Assembly (NCBI RefSeq): GCF_000826105.1
Contig: NZ_CCYK01000007.1
Location: 1,798,001-1,862,000, forward strand
Reading direction: 5' to 3'
Source: Pseudomonas massiliensis
Lineage (GTDB): Bacteria > Pseudomonadota > Gammaproteobacteria > Pseudomonadales > Pseudomonadaceae
Length of the DNA: 64,000 nucleotides
The notes below the pieces were generated by a model. The model worked only from the letters and a program-made list of their open reading frames with translations, was not told the DNA's origin and ran no database searches. Both the position numbers and the translations under genes were made by a program. Each line of letters begins with the position of its first letter. The first letter of the stretch is position 1. Below, one piece after another: positions 42,984 through 52,103 of the stretch.

Positions 42984-43829
42984 TTACTTCGCATCCAGAT
43001 CACTGATCTGATGCCGCTCGGCCAATTGCTCGGCTTCCTCACCCCATACCCGATTCACCCGCCGACCGCGAACCACGGCGGGGCGCTTGGCGATTTCGTT
43101 GGCCCAGCGAAGCACATGGGTGTACTCGTGCACTGAAAGAAATTCCGCCGCGCCGTACAGATTGCCGCGCACCAGCTCCCCGTACCAGGGCCATACCGCG
43201 ATATCCGCGATGCTGTATTCGGCGCCGGCCAGGTAGGGCTGGTCGGCCAGGCGACGGTTGAGCACATCCAGCTGGCGCTTGGCCTCCATGGTGAAGCGGT
43301 CGATAGGGTATTGCAGCTTCTCGGGCGCGTAGGCAAAGAAGTGCCCAAAGCCGCCGCCCAGGTAGGGCGCCGCGCCCATCTGCCAGAACAGCCAGTTCAG
43401 GGTTTCGGTCCGTGCGGCCACGTCCTTGGGCAGGAGGGCGCCGAACTTCTCGGCCAGGTAGAGCAGGATCGAACCGGATTCAAATACGCGTATCGGCGCC
43501 TCACCGCTCACGTCCAGCAAGGCGGGGATCTTGGAATTGGGGTTCACTTCCACGAAGCCGCTGGAGAACTGGTCCCCCTCGGAAATGCGGATCAGCCAGG
43601 CATCGTACTCGGCGCCTTGGTGGCCCAGGGCGAGCAATTCCTCCAGCATGACCGTCACCTTCACGCCGTTAGGCGTGGCCAGGGAGTACAGCTGGAGAGG
43701 GTGTTTGCCCGTAGGCAGCTCTTTTTCGTGGGTCGGGCCGGCGATGGGACGGTTGATACTGGCAAAGTGGCCGCCCGATGGGGCTTCGTGTTTCCAGACC
43801 TTTGGCGGAACGTAGGCAGTGTCGCTCAT
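42984..43829 (-). CDS. yghU: Glutathione-dependent disulfide-bond oxidoreductase
   Basis: A 281-residue Nu-class glutathione transferase-like protein (YghU/YfcG group) that reduces disulfides using bound glutathione. The N-terminal thioredoxin-like domain begins LYSLATPNGVKVTVMLEELL and has NPNSKIPALLD and ESGSILLYLAEK for glutathione contacts. The C-terminal helical domain has SIADIAVWPWYG. The ATG at 43829 begins MSDTAYVPPKVW; the longer frame to 43988 is not supported. It is next to a broken LysR gene in the same direction. Confidence 0.92.
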   Translation of the reverse strand: MSDTAYVPPKVWKHEAPSGGHFASINRPIAGPTHEKELPTGKHPLQLYSLATPNGVKVTVMLEELLALGHQGAEYDAWLIRISEGDQFSSGFVEVNPNSKIPALLDVSGEAPIRVFESGSILLYLAEKFGALLPKDVAARTETLNWLFWQMGAAPYLGGGFGHFFAYAPEKLQYPIDRFTMEAKRQLDVLNRRLADQPYLAGAEYSIADIAVWPWYGELVRGNLYGAAEFLSVHEYTHVLRWANEIAKRPAVVRGRRVNRVWGEEAEQLAERHQISDLDAK

Positions 43830-43864
43830 GCTGCAACTCCAGTATTGGGTAGGGGGAAACCAGG

Positions 43865-44771
43865 TTAGGCTGCGCTTGGGGCCAGTTCGTTCTTGAGAAA
43901 ATCCAGGAACGCCCGGGTTTTCATCGGCACCCGGCGCGCGGTGGGGTAGACGGCGTTGATGGAAATGGGCGGCGCCTGCCAGTCGCACATCAAGGCGACC
44001 AGGGTGCCGCGGGCCAAGGCCTGTTCGACGATGAAGGTCGGCAGCAGGGCGATACCCATGCCAGCCTCAGCCGCTTGAGCCAAAAGGTCACCATTGTTGG
44101 CATGCAGCGGGCCGGTGACATGCACGCTCTGGGTTTCGCGACCATTGCTTAGCTGGAGGCTGACGCCGCTTTGCAGGTAGCCATAGTTGAGGAAGGCATG
44201 GCCGGCCAGCTCCTTGGGATGCTCCGGCGTGCCGGCACGCTTGAGGTAACCAGGCGACGCCACCAGTACCCGTGGCGCTGGGGCCAGCTGGCGAGCCACC
44301 ATGGAGGAGTCGGCCAGGCTAGCGATACGGATGGTGACGTCAAAGCCGCCCTTGATCGGGTCTACCTGCTGGTCACTGAGCACCAGTTGCAGTTCCAGTT
44401 TCGGGTGCTGGGCATGGAATTTGGGGAGCAGGGCACCCAGTTGGGTCAGAGTTGGGTCAGGCCGAACGACATGGGCGCGTTTACCCGCAGCACTCCCTGG
44501 ACCTCGGCCAGGCCGCTGCGGGCGCGCTGTTTTCGGCTTCATCCAATGCGCTAATCAGCTCCCGGCAGGCTTCATAGTATTCGGCGCCTGCTTCGGTCAT
44601 ATGCAGGCTGCGTGTGGTGCGCAGCAGCAACTGCACCCCAAGGCTTTCCTCGAGCGCCTGGATCTGCTTGCTCACCTTTGAACGTGGCACTCGCATTGCC
44701 CGGGCCGCCGCGGCGAAGCCATTGGCATCGACGGTGGAAACGAAAGCGCGCATGCATTCAATACGATCCAC
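43865..44771 (-). pseudogene. LysR-family regulator broken by two frameshifts
   Basis: The first frame from 44771 encodes a normal LysR helix-turn-helix (MDRIECMRAFVSTVDANGFA, then AAARAMRVPRSKVSKQIQAL) to about 44500. The middle, in a second frame, reads RSGLAEVQGVLRVNAPMSFG. The effector domain, in the third frame, reads TQLGALLPKFHAQHPKLELQ and onwards to FLDFLKNELAPS at 43865. The first switch needs one base added or two removed near 44519-44527. The second is an exact 11-base tandem duplication at 44439-44460; deleting one copy restores FGLTQLGALLPKF. Two independent lesions make a real pseudogene likely. Confidence 0.88.
44439..44460. repeat. 11-bp tandem duplication inside the LysR pseudogene
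   Basis: AGTTGGGTCAG occurs twice in direct succession (44439-44449 and 44450-44460). One copy is enough for a continuous reading frame, so the second copy is the mutation. Confidence 0.92.
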
Positions 44772-44908
44772 GGGATTGTCTCTAAAGTCGAATCAAAGAG
44801 TCTGGATTCTAGGTAATTGTTGCAACGAAGCGCCACCCCTAAAGTACATCCATGCCGAGCGACGACCACCCAGACCCGGCTCCCATTTCGATATAAGGAG
44901 ATACAACC

Positions 44909-45934
44909 ATGACCCTTTTGCGCCAAGCCCTCGTCACCACCGCGCTTACCCTGGCCATTGGCAATGCGTTCGCCGCCGGCCCCGACGCCATCGCCAGTCA
45001 GCGCACCCAGGCATTCCTGGATGCCCTCAACGCCGGTGGCGGCAAGCCGCTGGAACAGTTGCCGCCCAAGGACGCCCGCGCAGTGCTCACCGGTGCCCAG
45101 AACTCGGTGAAGGTCAACTTGGCAGGCACCGAGGTCAATGAGCGACGCATCGAAGCGAACGGCCAGTCCATCAAGCTGACCGTGGTGCGCCCGGCGGGAG
45201 TGAAAGGCGCGCTCCCGGCCTTCATGTTCTTTCACGGCGGCGGCTGGGTGCTGGGAGACTACCCTACCCATGCCCGGCTGATCCATGACCTGGTGGTAGG
45301 TTCTGGCGCGGTAGCGGTGTATGTGGATTACACCCCATCTCCAGAGGCCCATTACCCCACTGCCATCAATCAGGCCTACGCGGCCACCCGTTGGGTAGCT
45401 GACCATGGCCGGGAGATCAACGTGGACGGCAGCCGGCTCGCCGTGGCGGGCAACAGCGTAGGCGGCAACATGGCCGCGGTGGTCAGCCTGATGGCCAAGG
45501 AGCAGGGCGCGCCCAGGCTTCGCTTCCAGGCGCTGCTTTGGCCGGTGACAGACGCCAACTTCGACACAGGCTCCTACCAGCAATACGCCGAGGGGCATTT
45601 CCTGACCCGCAACATGATGAAGTGGTTCTGGGACAACTACACCACGGACACCGCCCAGCGGGCCGATATCCATGCCTCACCGCTGCGCGCCAGCCTGGAT
45701 CAGCTCAAGGGCCTGCCACCGGCCCTGGTACAGACTGCCGCCCTGGACGTGCTGCGTGATGAAGGCGAGGCCTACGCCCGCAAGCTGGACGCAGCCGGGG
45801 TGCCTGTGACCGCGGTTCGCTACAACGGCATGATCCACGACTATGGCCTGCTCAACCCTTTGAGCGACGTGCCTGAGGTGCAAGCGGCCCTGCGTCAGGC
45901 CGCGGGGGAACTCAAGGCCCATCTGGCCAATTGA
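44909..45934 (+). CDS. Secreted alpha/beta hydrolase, HSL-type esterase
   Basis: A 341-residue hydrolase of the hormone-sensitive-lipase group with a signal peptide (residues 1-22, ending AFA). The oxyanion motif HGGGW is present, the nucleophile serine is in GNSVGG (a variant of GDSAGG), and late D (ALDVLRDEG) and H (MIHDYGLLN) complete the triad. It would act on carboxylic esters in the periplasm. A GGAGATA ribosome site precedes the ATG. It is divergent from the LysR pseudogene, which probably once regulated it. Confidence 0.87.
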   Translation: MTLLRQALVTTALTLAIGNAFAAGPDAIASQRTQAFLDALNAGGGKPLEQLPPKDARAVLTGAQNSVKVNLAGTEVNERRIEANGQSIKLTVVRPAGVKGALPAFMFFHGGGWVLGDYPTHARLIHDLVVGSGAVAVYVDYTPSPEAHYPTAINQAYAATRWVADHGREINVDGSRLAVAGNSVGGNMAAVVSLMAKEQGAPRLRFQALLWPVTDANFDTGSYQQYAEGHFLTRNMMKWFWDNYTTDTAQRADIHASPLRASLDQLKGLPPALVQTAALDVLRDEGEAYARKLDAAGVPVTAVRYNGMIHDYGLLNPLSDVPEVQAALRQAAGELKAHLAN

Positions 45935-45947
45935 GGCCATCGCCACT

Positions 45948-45982
45948 CACCGCTACCAGCCCCCCCCCGGTTGGTAGCGGTG
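45948..45982 (+). terminator. Hairpin with poly-C loop after the secreted hydrolase
   Basis: Perfect 11-base arms CACCGCTACCA and TGGTAGCGGTG enclose a loop containing nine consecutive C. It lies 14 bases after the hydrolase stop. No long T-run follows (CTTGCATTG). Confidence 0.6.
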
Positions 45983-46125
45983 CTTGCATTGCGCGTGGAT
46001 CAGCCCTGAGTTAAGGTCCGCAGCCTCAACGAATCCGCTGTTTAACGTTGCCTTTACGAACCTTGCCCTTACGAATCAATGGCTCTGGCACGCGGCCTGC
46101 CCAGAGCCACACTGGAGCCTTCGCC

Positions 46126-47043
46126 ATGTCCAGCGCCCCCTATGTGCCCAACCCCGATCTGCTCGCTTATGCCCGGCAGGGGCGCGCCAGCTACCGTGGG
46201 ATGATCCCTCGGGCGGGCACGCCTGAGCCCGTCGCCGAGGTTCGCGAGCTGAGCATTCCGGCGGGGCAGCCCGAGCGGCGAATTCCGGCGCGACTGTATG
46301 TTCCGGCTGCCGCCGAACGCTCCAACGCGGGGCCCATGGTCCTGTTCTTTCATGGCGGCGGCTTTCTTTGTGGCGATCTGGATACCCATGAGGCCATGCT
46401 GTGCGCCTTGGCCAACCGTAGCGGCGCGCCGGTGCTGTCACTGGACTACCGCTTGGCGCCGGAGTCGCCATTCCCGGCGGGCCTGGAGGATTGCCATGCC
46501 GCGCTCTGCTGGCTGGCCGAGCACGCCGCCGACTTGGGTGCCGACCCGGCGCGTCTGTTCCTGTGCGGGGACAGCGCCGGCGGCAACCTGGCGGCTGCGG
46601 TCTGTCTTCTGGCGAGGCAGCGCGGCGGCCCTCAGGCTGCGGGTCAGGTCTTGTTCTACGCGAACCTCGATGGCAGCTGTGATACCCCTTCCTGGGCCGA
46701 GCTGGGGAACCGCTACTTTCCTACCAGGGCAGCCATGGAACTGACGCTGCGCTGCTACCTGCCGGGGCCTGTAGAAGATCGGCTGCAGCCTCTGGCCGCG
46801 CCCTTGCGCGCTGAGCTGAGCGGGCTACCGGCCGCCCTGGTGATCACGGCGCAGCTTGACCCCCTGAGGGATGAAGGGCAGGCCTATGTCCGCAGGCTCA
46901 TGCAGGCCGGCGTCTTCGCCCGTCATGTGGAATGCCCTGGCATGGAACACGGTTTCGTGCAGTTCTATCAGGAGCTGCATAATCTCGAGCAGGGCCAGCG
47001 TGCCCTGAGCGAAGCCGCGCGCTTCATTCAGGGGGAGAACTGA
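46126..47043 (+). CDS. Alpha/beta hydrolase, HSL-type esterase (cytoplasmic)
   Basis: A 305-residue hydrolase of the HSL family without signal peptide. Motifs are HGGGF, the nucleophile elbow GDSAGG, and DPLRDEGQ and HGF for the acid and histidine. GGAG lies before the ATG; an in-frame ATG at 46048 has no support. The 3' end overlaps the convergent LuxR gene by 16 bases. It is a distant paralogue of the secreted hydrolase just upstream. Confidence 0.87.
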   Translation: MSSAPYVPNPDLLAYARQGRASYRGMIPRAGTPEPVAEVRELSIPAGQPERRIPARLYVPAAAERSNAGPMVLFFHGGGFLCGDLDTHEAMLCALANRSGAPVLSLDYRLAPESPFPAGLEDCHAALCWLAEHAADLGADPARLFLCGDSAGGNLAAAVCLLARQRGGPQAAGQVLFYANLDGSCDTPSWAELGNRYFPTRAAMELTLRCYLPGPVEDRLQPLAAPLRAELSGLPAALVITAQLDPLRDEGQAYVRRLMQAGVFARHVECPGMEHGFVQFYQELHNLEQGQRALSEAARFIQGEN

Positions 47044-47858
47044 CTGTCACCGCTCTCGCTCTGTGCCTGCAGGAAGATGGAAAACAGCTCAGACTGGGAC
47101 TTTATGCCCAGCTTGCTGTACATGTGCTTCTTGTGAACACGCACAGTCTCGGCGGAAATCGCCAGCTTGCGCGCGATTTCCTTGCTCGAGCATCCGCTCA
47201 GCATCAAGCGGCCCACCTCCAGTTCCCGCGCCGTCAACTGCGCGCCTCGACTGCGCTGTACCGAAGCTTCCAGCTGCACACGCCAATCCAGCACATCGGC
47301 TCGCGCATCCTGGGCCGTGCCGTCAGCCTCGGCGCGTTCATGGGCCATTCGCTGGCGCATCAGGGCCAGGACCCAGGGCTGTATGAGGGTAAGCAGGGAA
47401 AGCTGCGCGGGTGTGTATGGCCGCTTGGCCCCAAGGGACAGGCAAAGGGTAAGGTCCGTGTCTAGTTGACAATTGAACTGCACCTCGTCGGCGACCACGT
47501 TCAGGCGGAAGTAGCGTTGGTAGTACTCGGTGAGTTCGAAGTGTTCGGGCGCGACCTCCGCCAGGCTGACCAGCCCGCTGCGAGTGCCTTCCCGGCTCGC
47601 GCCGTAGAAAGGGTCCAGCAGATACAGCCCGTGCAGGTAATCTTGGAACAAAGCATCGGCGCCCCCGTCTTCCGTGGGCGATTCGGCGAACACCAGGGGC
47701 TTGGCCGCAGATGAAAACTGCAACGCCACCCAGCTATCGAATGGCACCTGCTGGCGAATGAGGCGCACCAGGTGCGCCCAGAAATTGGGCCGCTCCAAAG
47801 CCTCGATCAATTGCCCTATCGCCCGGTGCCAGGCCATGTCTTCGAGCGAGACGCTCAT
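47028..47858 (-). CDS. LuxR-family transcriptional regulator
   Basis: A 276-residue regulator with a C-terminal LuxR helix-turn-helix (LTARELEVGRLMLSGCSSKE then ISAETVRVHKKHMYSKLGI). The N-terminal about 190 residues lack a receiver aspartate motif and contain aromatic-rich segments (FDSWVALQFS, YLLDPFYG) like the sensor halves of regulators found beside catabolic gene clusters. It is divergent from the nitrilase gene by 126 bases and likely controls nitrilase and permease. The ATG at 47858 was preferred over 47930. Confidence 0.85.
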   Translation of the reverse strand: MSVSLEDMAWHRAIGQLIEALERPNFWAHLVRLIRQQVPFDSWVALQFSSAAKPLVFAESPTEDGGADALFQDYLHGLYLLDPFYGASREGTRSGLVSLAEVAPEHFELTEYYQRYFRLNVVADEVQFNCQLDTDLTLCLSLGAKRPYTPAQLSLLTLIQPWVLALMRQRMAHERAEADGTAQDARADVLDWRVQLEASVQRSRGAQLTARELEVGRLMLSGCSSKEIARKLAISAETVRVHKKHMYSKLGIKSQSELFSIFLQAQSESGDSQFSP

Positions 47859-47984
47859 CGAACTACCCTCAATGGGGTACCCCAGCTGCGGAATACCCCG
47901 TAAACAATGCCGGCGCGCATACTGCAGCACCGTTCAAAGGCTCGCTAGCGCTTTCGCACAGCCAGCCTCGCCTAAGGAGCTTTC

Positions 47985-48803
47985 ATGAAGGTCGAACTTG
48001 CCCAGCTGGCGGGTCAGGATAATGTCACGGCCCATAACCTCAAACAGGCCCTGGCGGCCATCGAAGCCTGCGCGCCCGACACCAGCCTGATCGTGTTCCC
48101 AGAAACCCATCTGATGGGCTTCCCCTCTGCCGAGACCGTGGCCCGGGTTTCCGAGCCAGTGGACGGCCCAAGCGTCGGCGCCATTCAGGCGGCCGCCAAG
48201 GCGCGCAACCTGAGCGTTGCCATCGGCCTGGCCGAAAACGACCGCGGCCGTTTCTATAACACCACCTTGTTGATCACCCCGGAAGGCGTTGCCCTGAAGT
48301 ACCGAAAGACACACCTATGGGCATCCGACCGAGGCGTATTCAGCTCGGGTGATCGCTACGTGACCTGTCTTTGGCAGGGCCTGCGGGTGGGGCTGTTGGT
48401 GTGCTATGACATCGAATTCCCGGAGTCTGCCCGGGCACTTGGCCAGTTGGGCGTTGACCTGATTCTGGTCACCAACGGAAATATGGACCCATACGGACCA
48501 ACCCATCGCACGGCCATCATGGCTCGGGCCCAGGAAAACCAGGCGTTCGCCTTGATGGTGAACCGGGTAGGTGAGGGCGACGGCGGCCTGGTGTTCGCCG
48601 GGGGCAGCGCCTTGGTCGATCCGCTCGGGCGCCTGTTGCACGAAGCCGGGCGGGAGTCGTCTCAGTTCACAGTGGAACTCGACCTGGCCCAGCTGGCGCT
48701 CGCTCGCCGGGACTACCGCTATCTGGAAGACCAGCGGTTGCGCTTGCCAGGCGCAGTGATCGAACACACGGATGGCCGCCGCGAGCTGATGATCCCTGCC
48801 TGA
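47985..48803 (+). CDS. Carbon-nitrogen hydrolase (nitrilase superfamily)
   Basis: A 272-residue amidase-type enzyme with the full catalytic set E40 (FPETH), K108 (YRKTHLW) and C140 (CYDIEFPE). The family hydrolyses nitriles, amides or N-carbamoyl compounds via a cysteine thioester. Substrate is not readable, but the following amino-acid/polyamine permease and the divergent LuxR regulator point to a small uptake-and-deamidation cluster. AAGGAG lies before the ATG. Confidence 0.9.
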   Translation: MKVELAQLAGQDNVTAHNLKQALAAIEACAPDTSLIVFPETHLMGFPSAETVARVSEPVDGPSVGAIQAAAKARNLSVAIGLAENDRGRFYNTTLLITPEGVALKYRKTHLWASDRGVFSSGDRYVTCLWQGLRVGLLVCYDIEFPESARALGQLGVDLILVTNGNMDPYGPTHRTAIMARAQENQAFALMVNRVGEGDGGLVFAGGSALVDPLGRLLHEAGRESSQFTVELDLAQLALARRDYRYLEDQRLRLPGAVIEHTDGRRELMIPA

Positions 48804-48921
48804 GTAGGCGTTGCCACTTGTGGGCGGGCGGCCCCGCAAAAGGTTAGAACAAGAACATGTCCGCCCCCGTTGCTTGAAACACCCTCTGCCATAACACCTA
48901 TAATTTCGGAGTAAGTCGCTC

Positions 48922-50247
48922 ATGGCTCGTTTGCAACCTACCCTCTCTCTGGGGTCGGTGGTGCTGTTCGGCATCGCCTATATGACGCCCATCATCGTGC
49001 TCGGTACTTTCGGCATCCTGGCCCAGGCCACCGGCGGGCGAGTGCCGGCAGCCTATTTGGCGGCGCTGGTGGCCATGCTCTTCACGGCGATGAGTTATGG
49101 CCGCATGGCCGCGGCGTTTCCGGTGGCGGGCTCGGCCTACAGTTACGTGCGCAAGGCGATCAGTCCGAAGCTGGGTTTCATAGCCGGCTGGGCGGTGCTG
49201 CTGGACTACCTGTTCCTGCCCATGGCCATCTGGCTCATAGGCGCGGCCTACCTGGGCTCGGCCTTTCCTTCGGTGCCCCAGCCGGTGTGGGTGCTGGCGT
49301 TCATCCTGGTGACAAGCGCCATCAACATCGTAGGGTTGAAGCTGGCCAACACGGTCAATGCCCTGTTGATGGCGGTCCAGTTCTTGGTGCTGGCGGCCTT
49401 CGTGGCGCTGTGCATCCATTACCTGGGCGGCGACCCTCGCACGCCGCTGTGGTCCCTGGCCCCCTTCACCAATGGGGATCTTCAGCTGCCGATGATCATG
49501 AGCGGCGCCGCCATTGCCTGCTACTCCTTCCTGGGGTTCGACGCCGTAAGCACTCTGACCGAGGAAACCCGCGACCCGCGGCGCACCATTCCCAAGGCTA
49601 TCTTCCTGATTACCTTGGTAGGCGGGGTGATCTTCCTGGGCGTCTCCTACTTCGTTCAATTGGCACACCCGGGAGATCAGTTCAGCAGTGTGGACTCGGC
49701 GGCCTACGAGATCGCCCGCAACATTGGCGGCGACCTGTTCGTCAGCCTGTTCCTGATCGGCCTGGTGGTCGGGCAGTTCGCCTCGGGACTTTCGGCCCAG
49801 GCCAGCGGTTCTCGATTGCTCTATGCCATGGGCCGCGACCGGGTGTTGCCGGCCTCGATCTTCGGCCGCATGAGCGGACGCTTCGGCACGCCCGTGAACA
49901 GCATCCTGCTCTGCGCCCTGGTGGCACTCCTGGCCCTGAAGCTGGACGTGAGCACCTCAACGTCCTTCATCAACTTCGGCGCGTTCCTGGCGTTCAGCCT
50001 GGTTAACCTGGCGGTGATCTTCCACTACTGGATAGCCGGCAAGGCACGCGGCGCTCGGGCATTCGTCGTGTTTCTGATATGTCCGCTGATGGGCTTGGTG
50101 GCAGACCTTTGGCTGATACTCAGCCTGGATAAGCTGGCTGTGATGCTGGGTGCGGTCTGGCTGGCGCTGGGATGTGTCTACCTCGCGTGGCTGACGGGTG
50201 GTTTTCGTCGCCAGCCACCGGAAATGGACTTTCAGGAAGCCATTTGA
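48922..50247 (+). CDS. APC-family amino acid/polyamine permease
   Basis: A 441-residue transporter with about 12 membrane helices. Conserved APC segments are visible: helix 1 SVVLFGIAYMTPIIVLGTFG, and GFDAVSTLTEETRDPRRTIP with the helix-6/7 loop. It most resembles putrescine-importer-like (PuuP) members. It follows the nitrilase gene by 118 bases in the same direction, and may import that enzyme's substrate. Confidence 0.88.
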   Translation: MARLQPTLSLGSVVLFGIAYMTPIIVLGTFGILAQATGGRVPAAYLAALVAMLFTAMSYGRMAAAFPVAGSAYSYVRKAISPKLGFIAGWAVLLDYLFLPMAIWLIGAAYLGSAFPSVPQPVWVLAFILVTSAINIVGLKLANTVNALLMAVQFLVLAAFVALCIHYLGGDPRTPLWSLAPFTNGDLQLPMIMSGAAIACYSFLGFDAVSTLTEETRDPRRTIPKAIFLITLVGGVIFLGVSYFVQLAHPGDQFSSVDSAAYEIARNIGGDLFVSLFLIGLVVGQFASGLSAQASGSRLLYAMGRDRVLPASIFGRMSGRFGTPVNSILLCALVALLALKLDVSTSTSFINFGAFLAFSLVNLAVIFHYWIAGKARGARAFVVFLICPLMGLVADLWLILSLDKLAVMLGAVWLALGCVYLAWLTGGFRRQPPEMDFQEAI

Positions 50248-50387
50248 GCAGCGCAGCGGCGGGCCTAGAAAAGTAGTAATTGCTTACAAATCCCTGCCCT
50301 CACGTGGACGCCGGCCTGGTCGAAACATTGGAGAGGAGCGGAGCAGGGGCTCGCTCTGTATTGACCAAGCTGTTCATGGAGGATGGG

Positions 50388-52016
50388 ATGAGCCTTCGTT
50401 CACTCAATATAGGGCCGCGCTCGGCGTTGTTCTTCGGGTTGATGTGCTTGCTGCTGGTGTTGCTGGGGCTGGTCGCTTTGCGACAAGCCAAGGTGCTCGA
50501 TGAGTCCGAGCGGTTCGTTGAGGAAAACGTAGTGCCGAGCATGCGCGTGCTGGGCATCCTCGGCCAGGAATTCGCGGAAATACGGGGCAACAATGCGCGC
50601 CTGCGCAACCTTGGCGAGCCGGTTGAAGCCCGCACCAAAGCCAGCGCCGACGTGCGACAGAACCGTGCCCACATCGAGCAGGCCCTCCAGCAGTTGGAGC
50701 AACTGATCGTTACGCCGCAGGGCCGCAAGGGGCTGGACGAACTCAAGGCGCTGTCGCGTGGCTACGACGTCCACCTCGACCGCTACGCCGCCCTGGTCAC
50801 CCAGCAGGACATGGCCGCGGCCACTGCGCTATCGGCCGGCGAGATGCGTCAGGCCGCCGAGCAGATAGATGCGACGCTGACGCGCCTGCTGGAGGTCAAT
50901 ACCAAGAAGGCAGCCGATGCGGGCCTGGCAGCGCGCGCAGCTTATAGCCAAACCATCGCCCTGGTCGTGGGCTTTATCGTTGTAGGGGTACTGCTGTCCA
51001 TCACCCTGGCGGTACTGTTCACCCGTAGCCTGACGCGTCCGGTGCGGCAGGCGCTGCTTGCGGCTGAGCGCATCGCCAGCAATGACCTGAGCCAGGACAT
51101 TCAGATCGAGGGCCAGGACGAACCCGCGCGGATGATGGCCGCCATGGCGAACATGCAAGAAAACCTTCGCGGGGCCGTCACCCTGATCGGTGATTCCGCC
51201 ACCCGACTGGCGGCGACCTCAGAGCAGATGCACGCGGTAACCGAAGATGCAGCCGGCGCGCTGCAGCGGCAAAACGGGGAAATCGAAATGGCCGCCACCG
51301 CAGTGACGGAAATGAGTGCGGCGGTGGATGAGGTCGCCGGCAACGCTGCCGCCGCTTCCGATGCCGCGGGCCAATCCGCCCAGGCTGCGCTCAATGGCCG
51401 CACTCAGGTCAGTGAAACAGTGGCGGCTATCACTTCCATGGTCAAAACGGTGGCGGCGACGTCCGTCAGTGTGGAGACCCTGGCCGAGAGTGCCAAGGCC
51501 ATCAGCAAGGTGCTGGAGGTCATCCGGACCATCGCCGAACAGACGAACCTGCTGGCACTCAATGCCGCCATCGAGGCCGCGCGGGCCGGGGAAGCGGGGC
51601 GTGGCTTTGCCGTGGTAGCGGATGAAGTACGCGCCCTTGCCCATCGCACCCAGTCCTCGACCTTGGAGATTGAGCAGATGGTCAACGTCATCCAGTCTGG
51701 CACCCACAATGCTGTCGCGTCCATGCACCAGACCAGCGAGCAAGCCCAGCAAACCCTGCGTAAAGCCGAAGCGGCGGGTCAGGCCTTGACAGCAATTACA
51801 GCATCGATTGGCCAGATCAACGAGCGCAACTTGTTGATCGCCACCGCGGCCGAGGAGCAGGCGCAGGTGGCGCGCGAGGTAGATCAAAGCCTGGTGAGCA
51901 TTCGCGATCTGTCCGGGCAGACGTCGGACGGTTCGCGCCAGACGACGATCGCCACGGGCGAGTTGTCCCAGTTGGCAACCGAACTCAGCAGCCTGGTCAA
52001 GCGGTTCAGAGTGTAA
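50388..52016 (+). CDS. Methyl-accepting chemotaxis protein
   Basis: A 542-residue transmembrane chemoreceptor. TM1 is at about residues 11-31, followed by a periplasmic four-helix-bundle domain (about 32-185), TM2 at about 190-212, a HAMP domain, and a cytoplasmic coiled coil with the invariant tip [25 protein letters not shown] lies just before the ATG at 50388. There is no C-terminal CheR-tethering pentapeptide. Ligand unknown. A decayed fragment of a similar receptor's C-terminus is at 38196. Confidence 0.92.
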   Translation: MSLRSLNIGPRSALFFGLMCLLLVLLGLVALRQAKVLDESERFVEENVVPSMRVLGILGQEFAEIRGNNARLRNLGEPVEARTKASADVRQNRAHIEQALQQLEQLIVTPQGRKGLDELKALSRGYDVHLDRYAALVTQQDMAAATALSAGEMRQAAEQIDATLTRLLEVNTKKAADAGLAARAAYSQTIALVVGFIVVGVLLSITLAVLFTRSLTRPVRQALLAAERIASNDLSQDIQIEGQDEPARMMAAMANMQENLRGAVTLIGDSATRLAATSEQMHAVTEDAAGALQRQNGEIEMAATAVTEMSAAVDEVAGNAAAASDAAGQSAQAALNGRTQVSETVAAITSMVKTVAATSVSVETLAESAKAISKVLEVIRTIAEQTNLLALNAAIEAARAGEAGRGFAVVADEVRALAHRTQSSTLEIEQMVNVIQSGTHNAVASMHQTSEQAQQTLRKAEAAGQALTAITASIGQINERNLLIATAAEEQAQVAREVDQSLVSIRDLSGQTSDGSRQTTIATGELSQLATELSSLVKRFRV

Positions 52017-52061
52017 AGGTGCAGGCCGCGAAAGGGCGGGGCCAGGGATGGCCGTTAAAAT

Positions 52062-52076
52062 TGTTATAACGTAACA
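52062..52076. promoter_or_regulatory. Zur-like box upstream of the COG0523 GTPase gene
   Basis: TGTTATAACGTAACA matches the core of the Zur consensus TGTTATANTATAACA except at two positions, with TGTTA and TAACA arms. It lies 28 bases before the start codon, well placed for zinc-dependent repression. Confidence 0.75.
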
Positions 52077-52103
52077 TATAGCTCCTTTGATGGAGCCGCT
52101 CTC

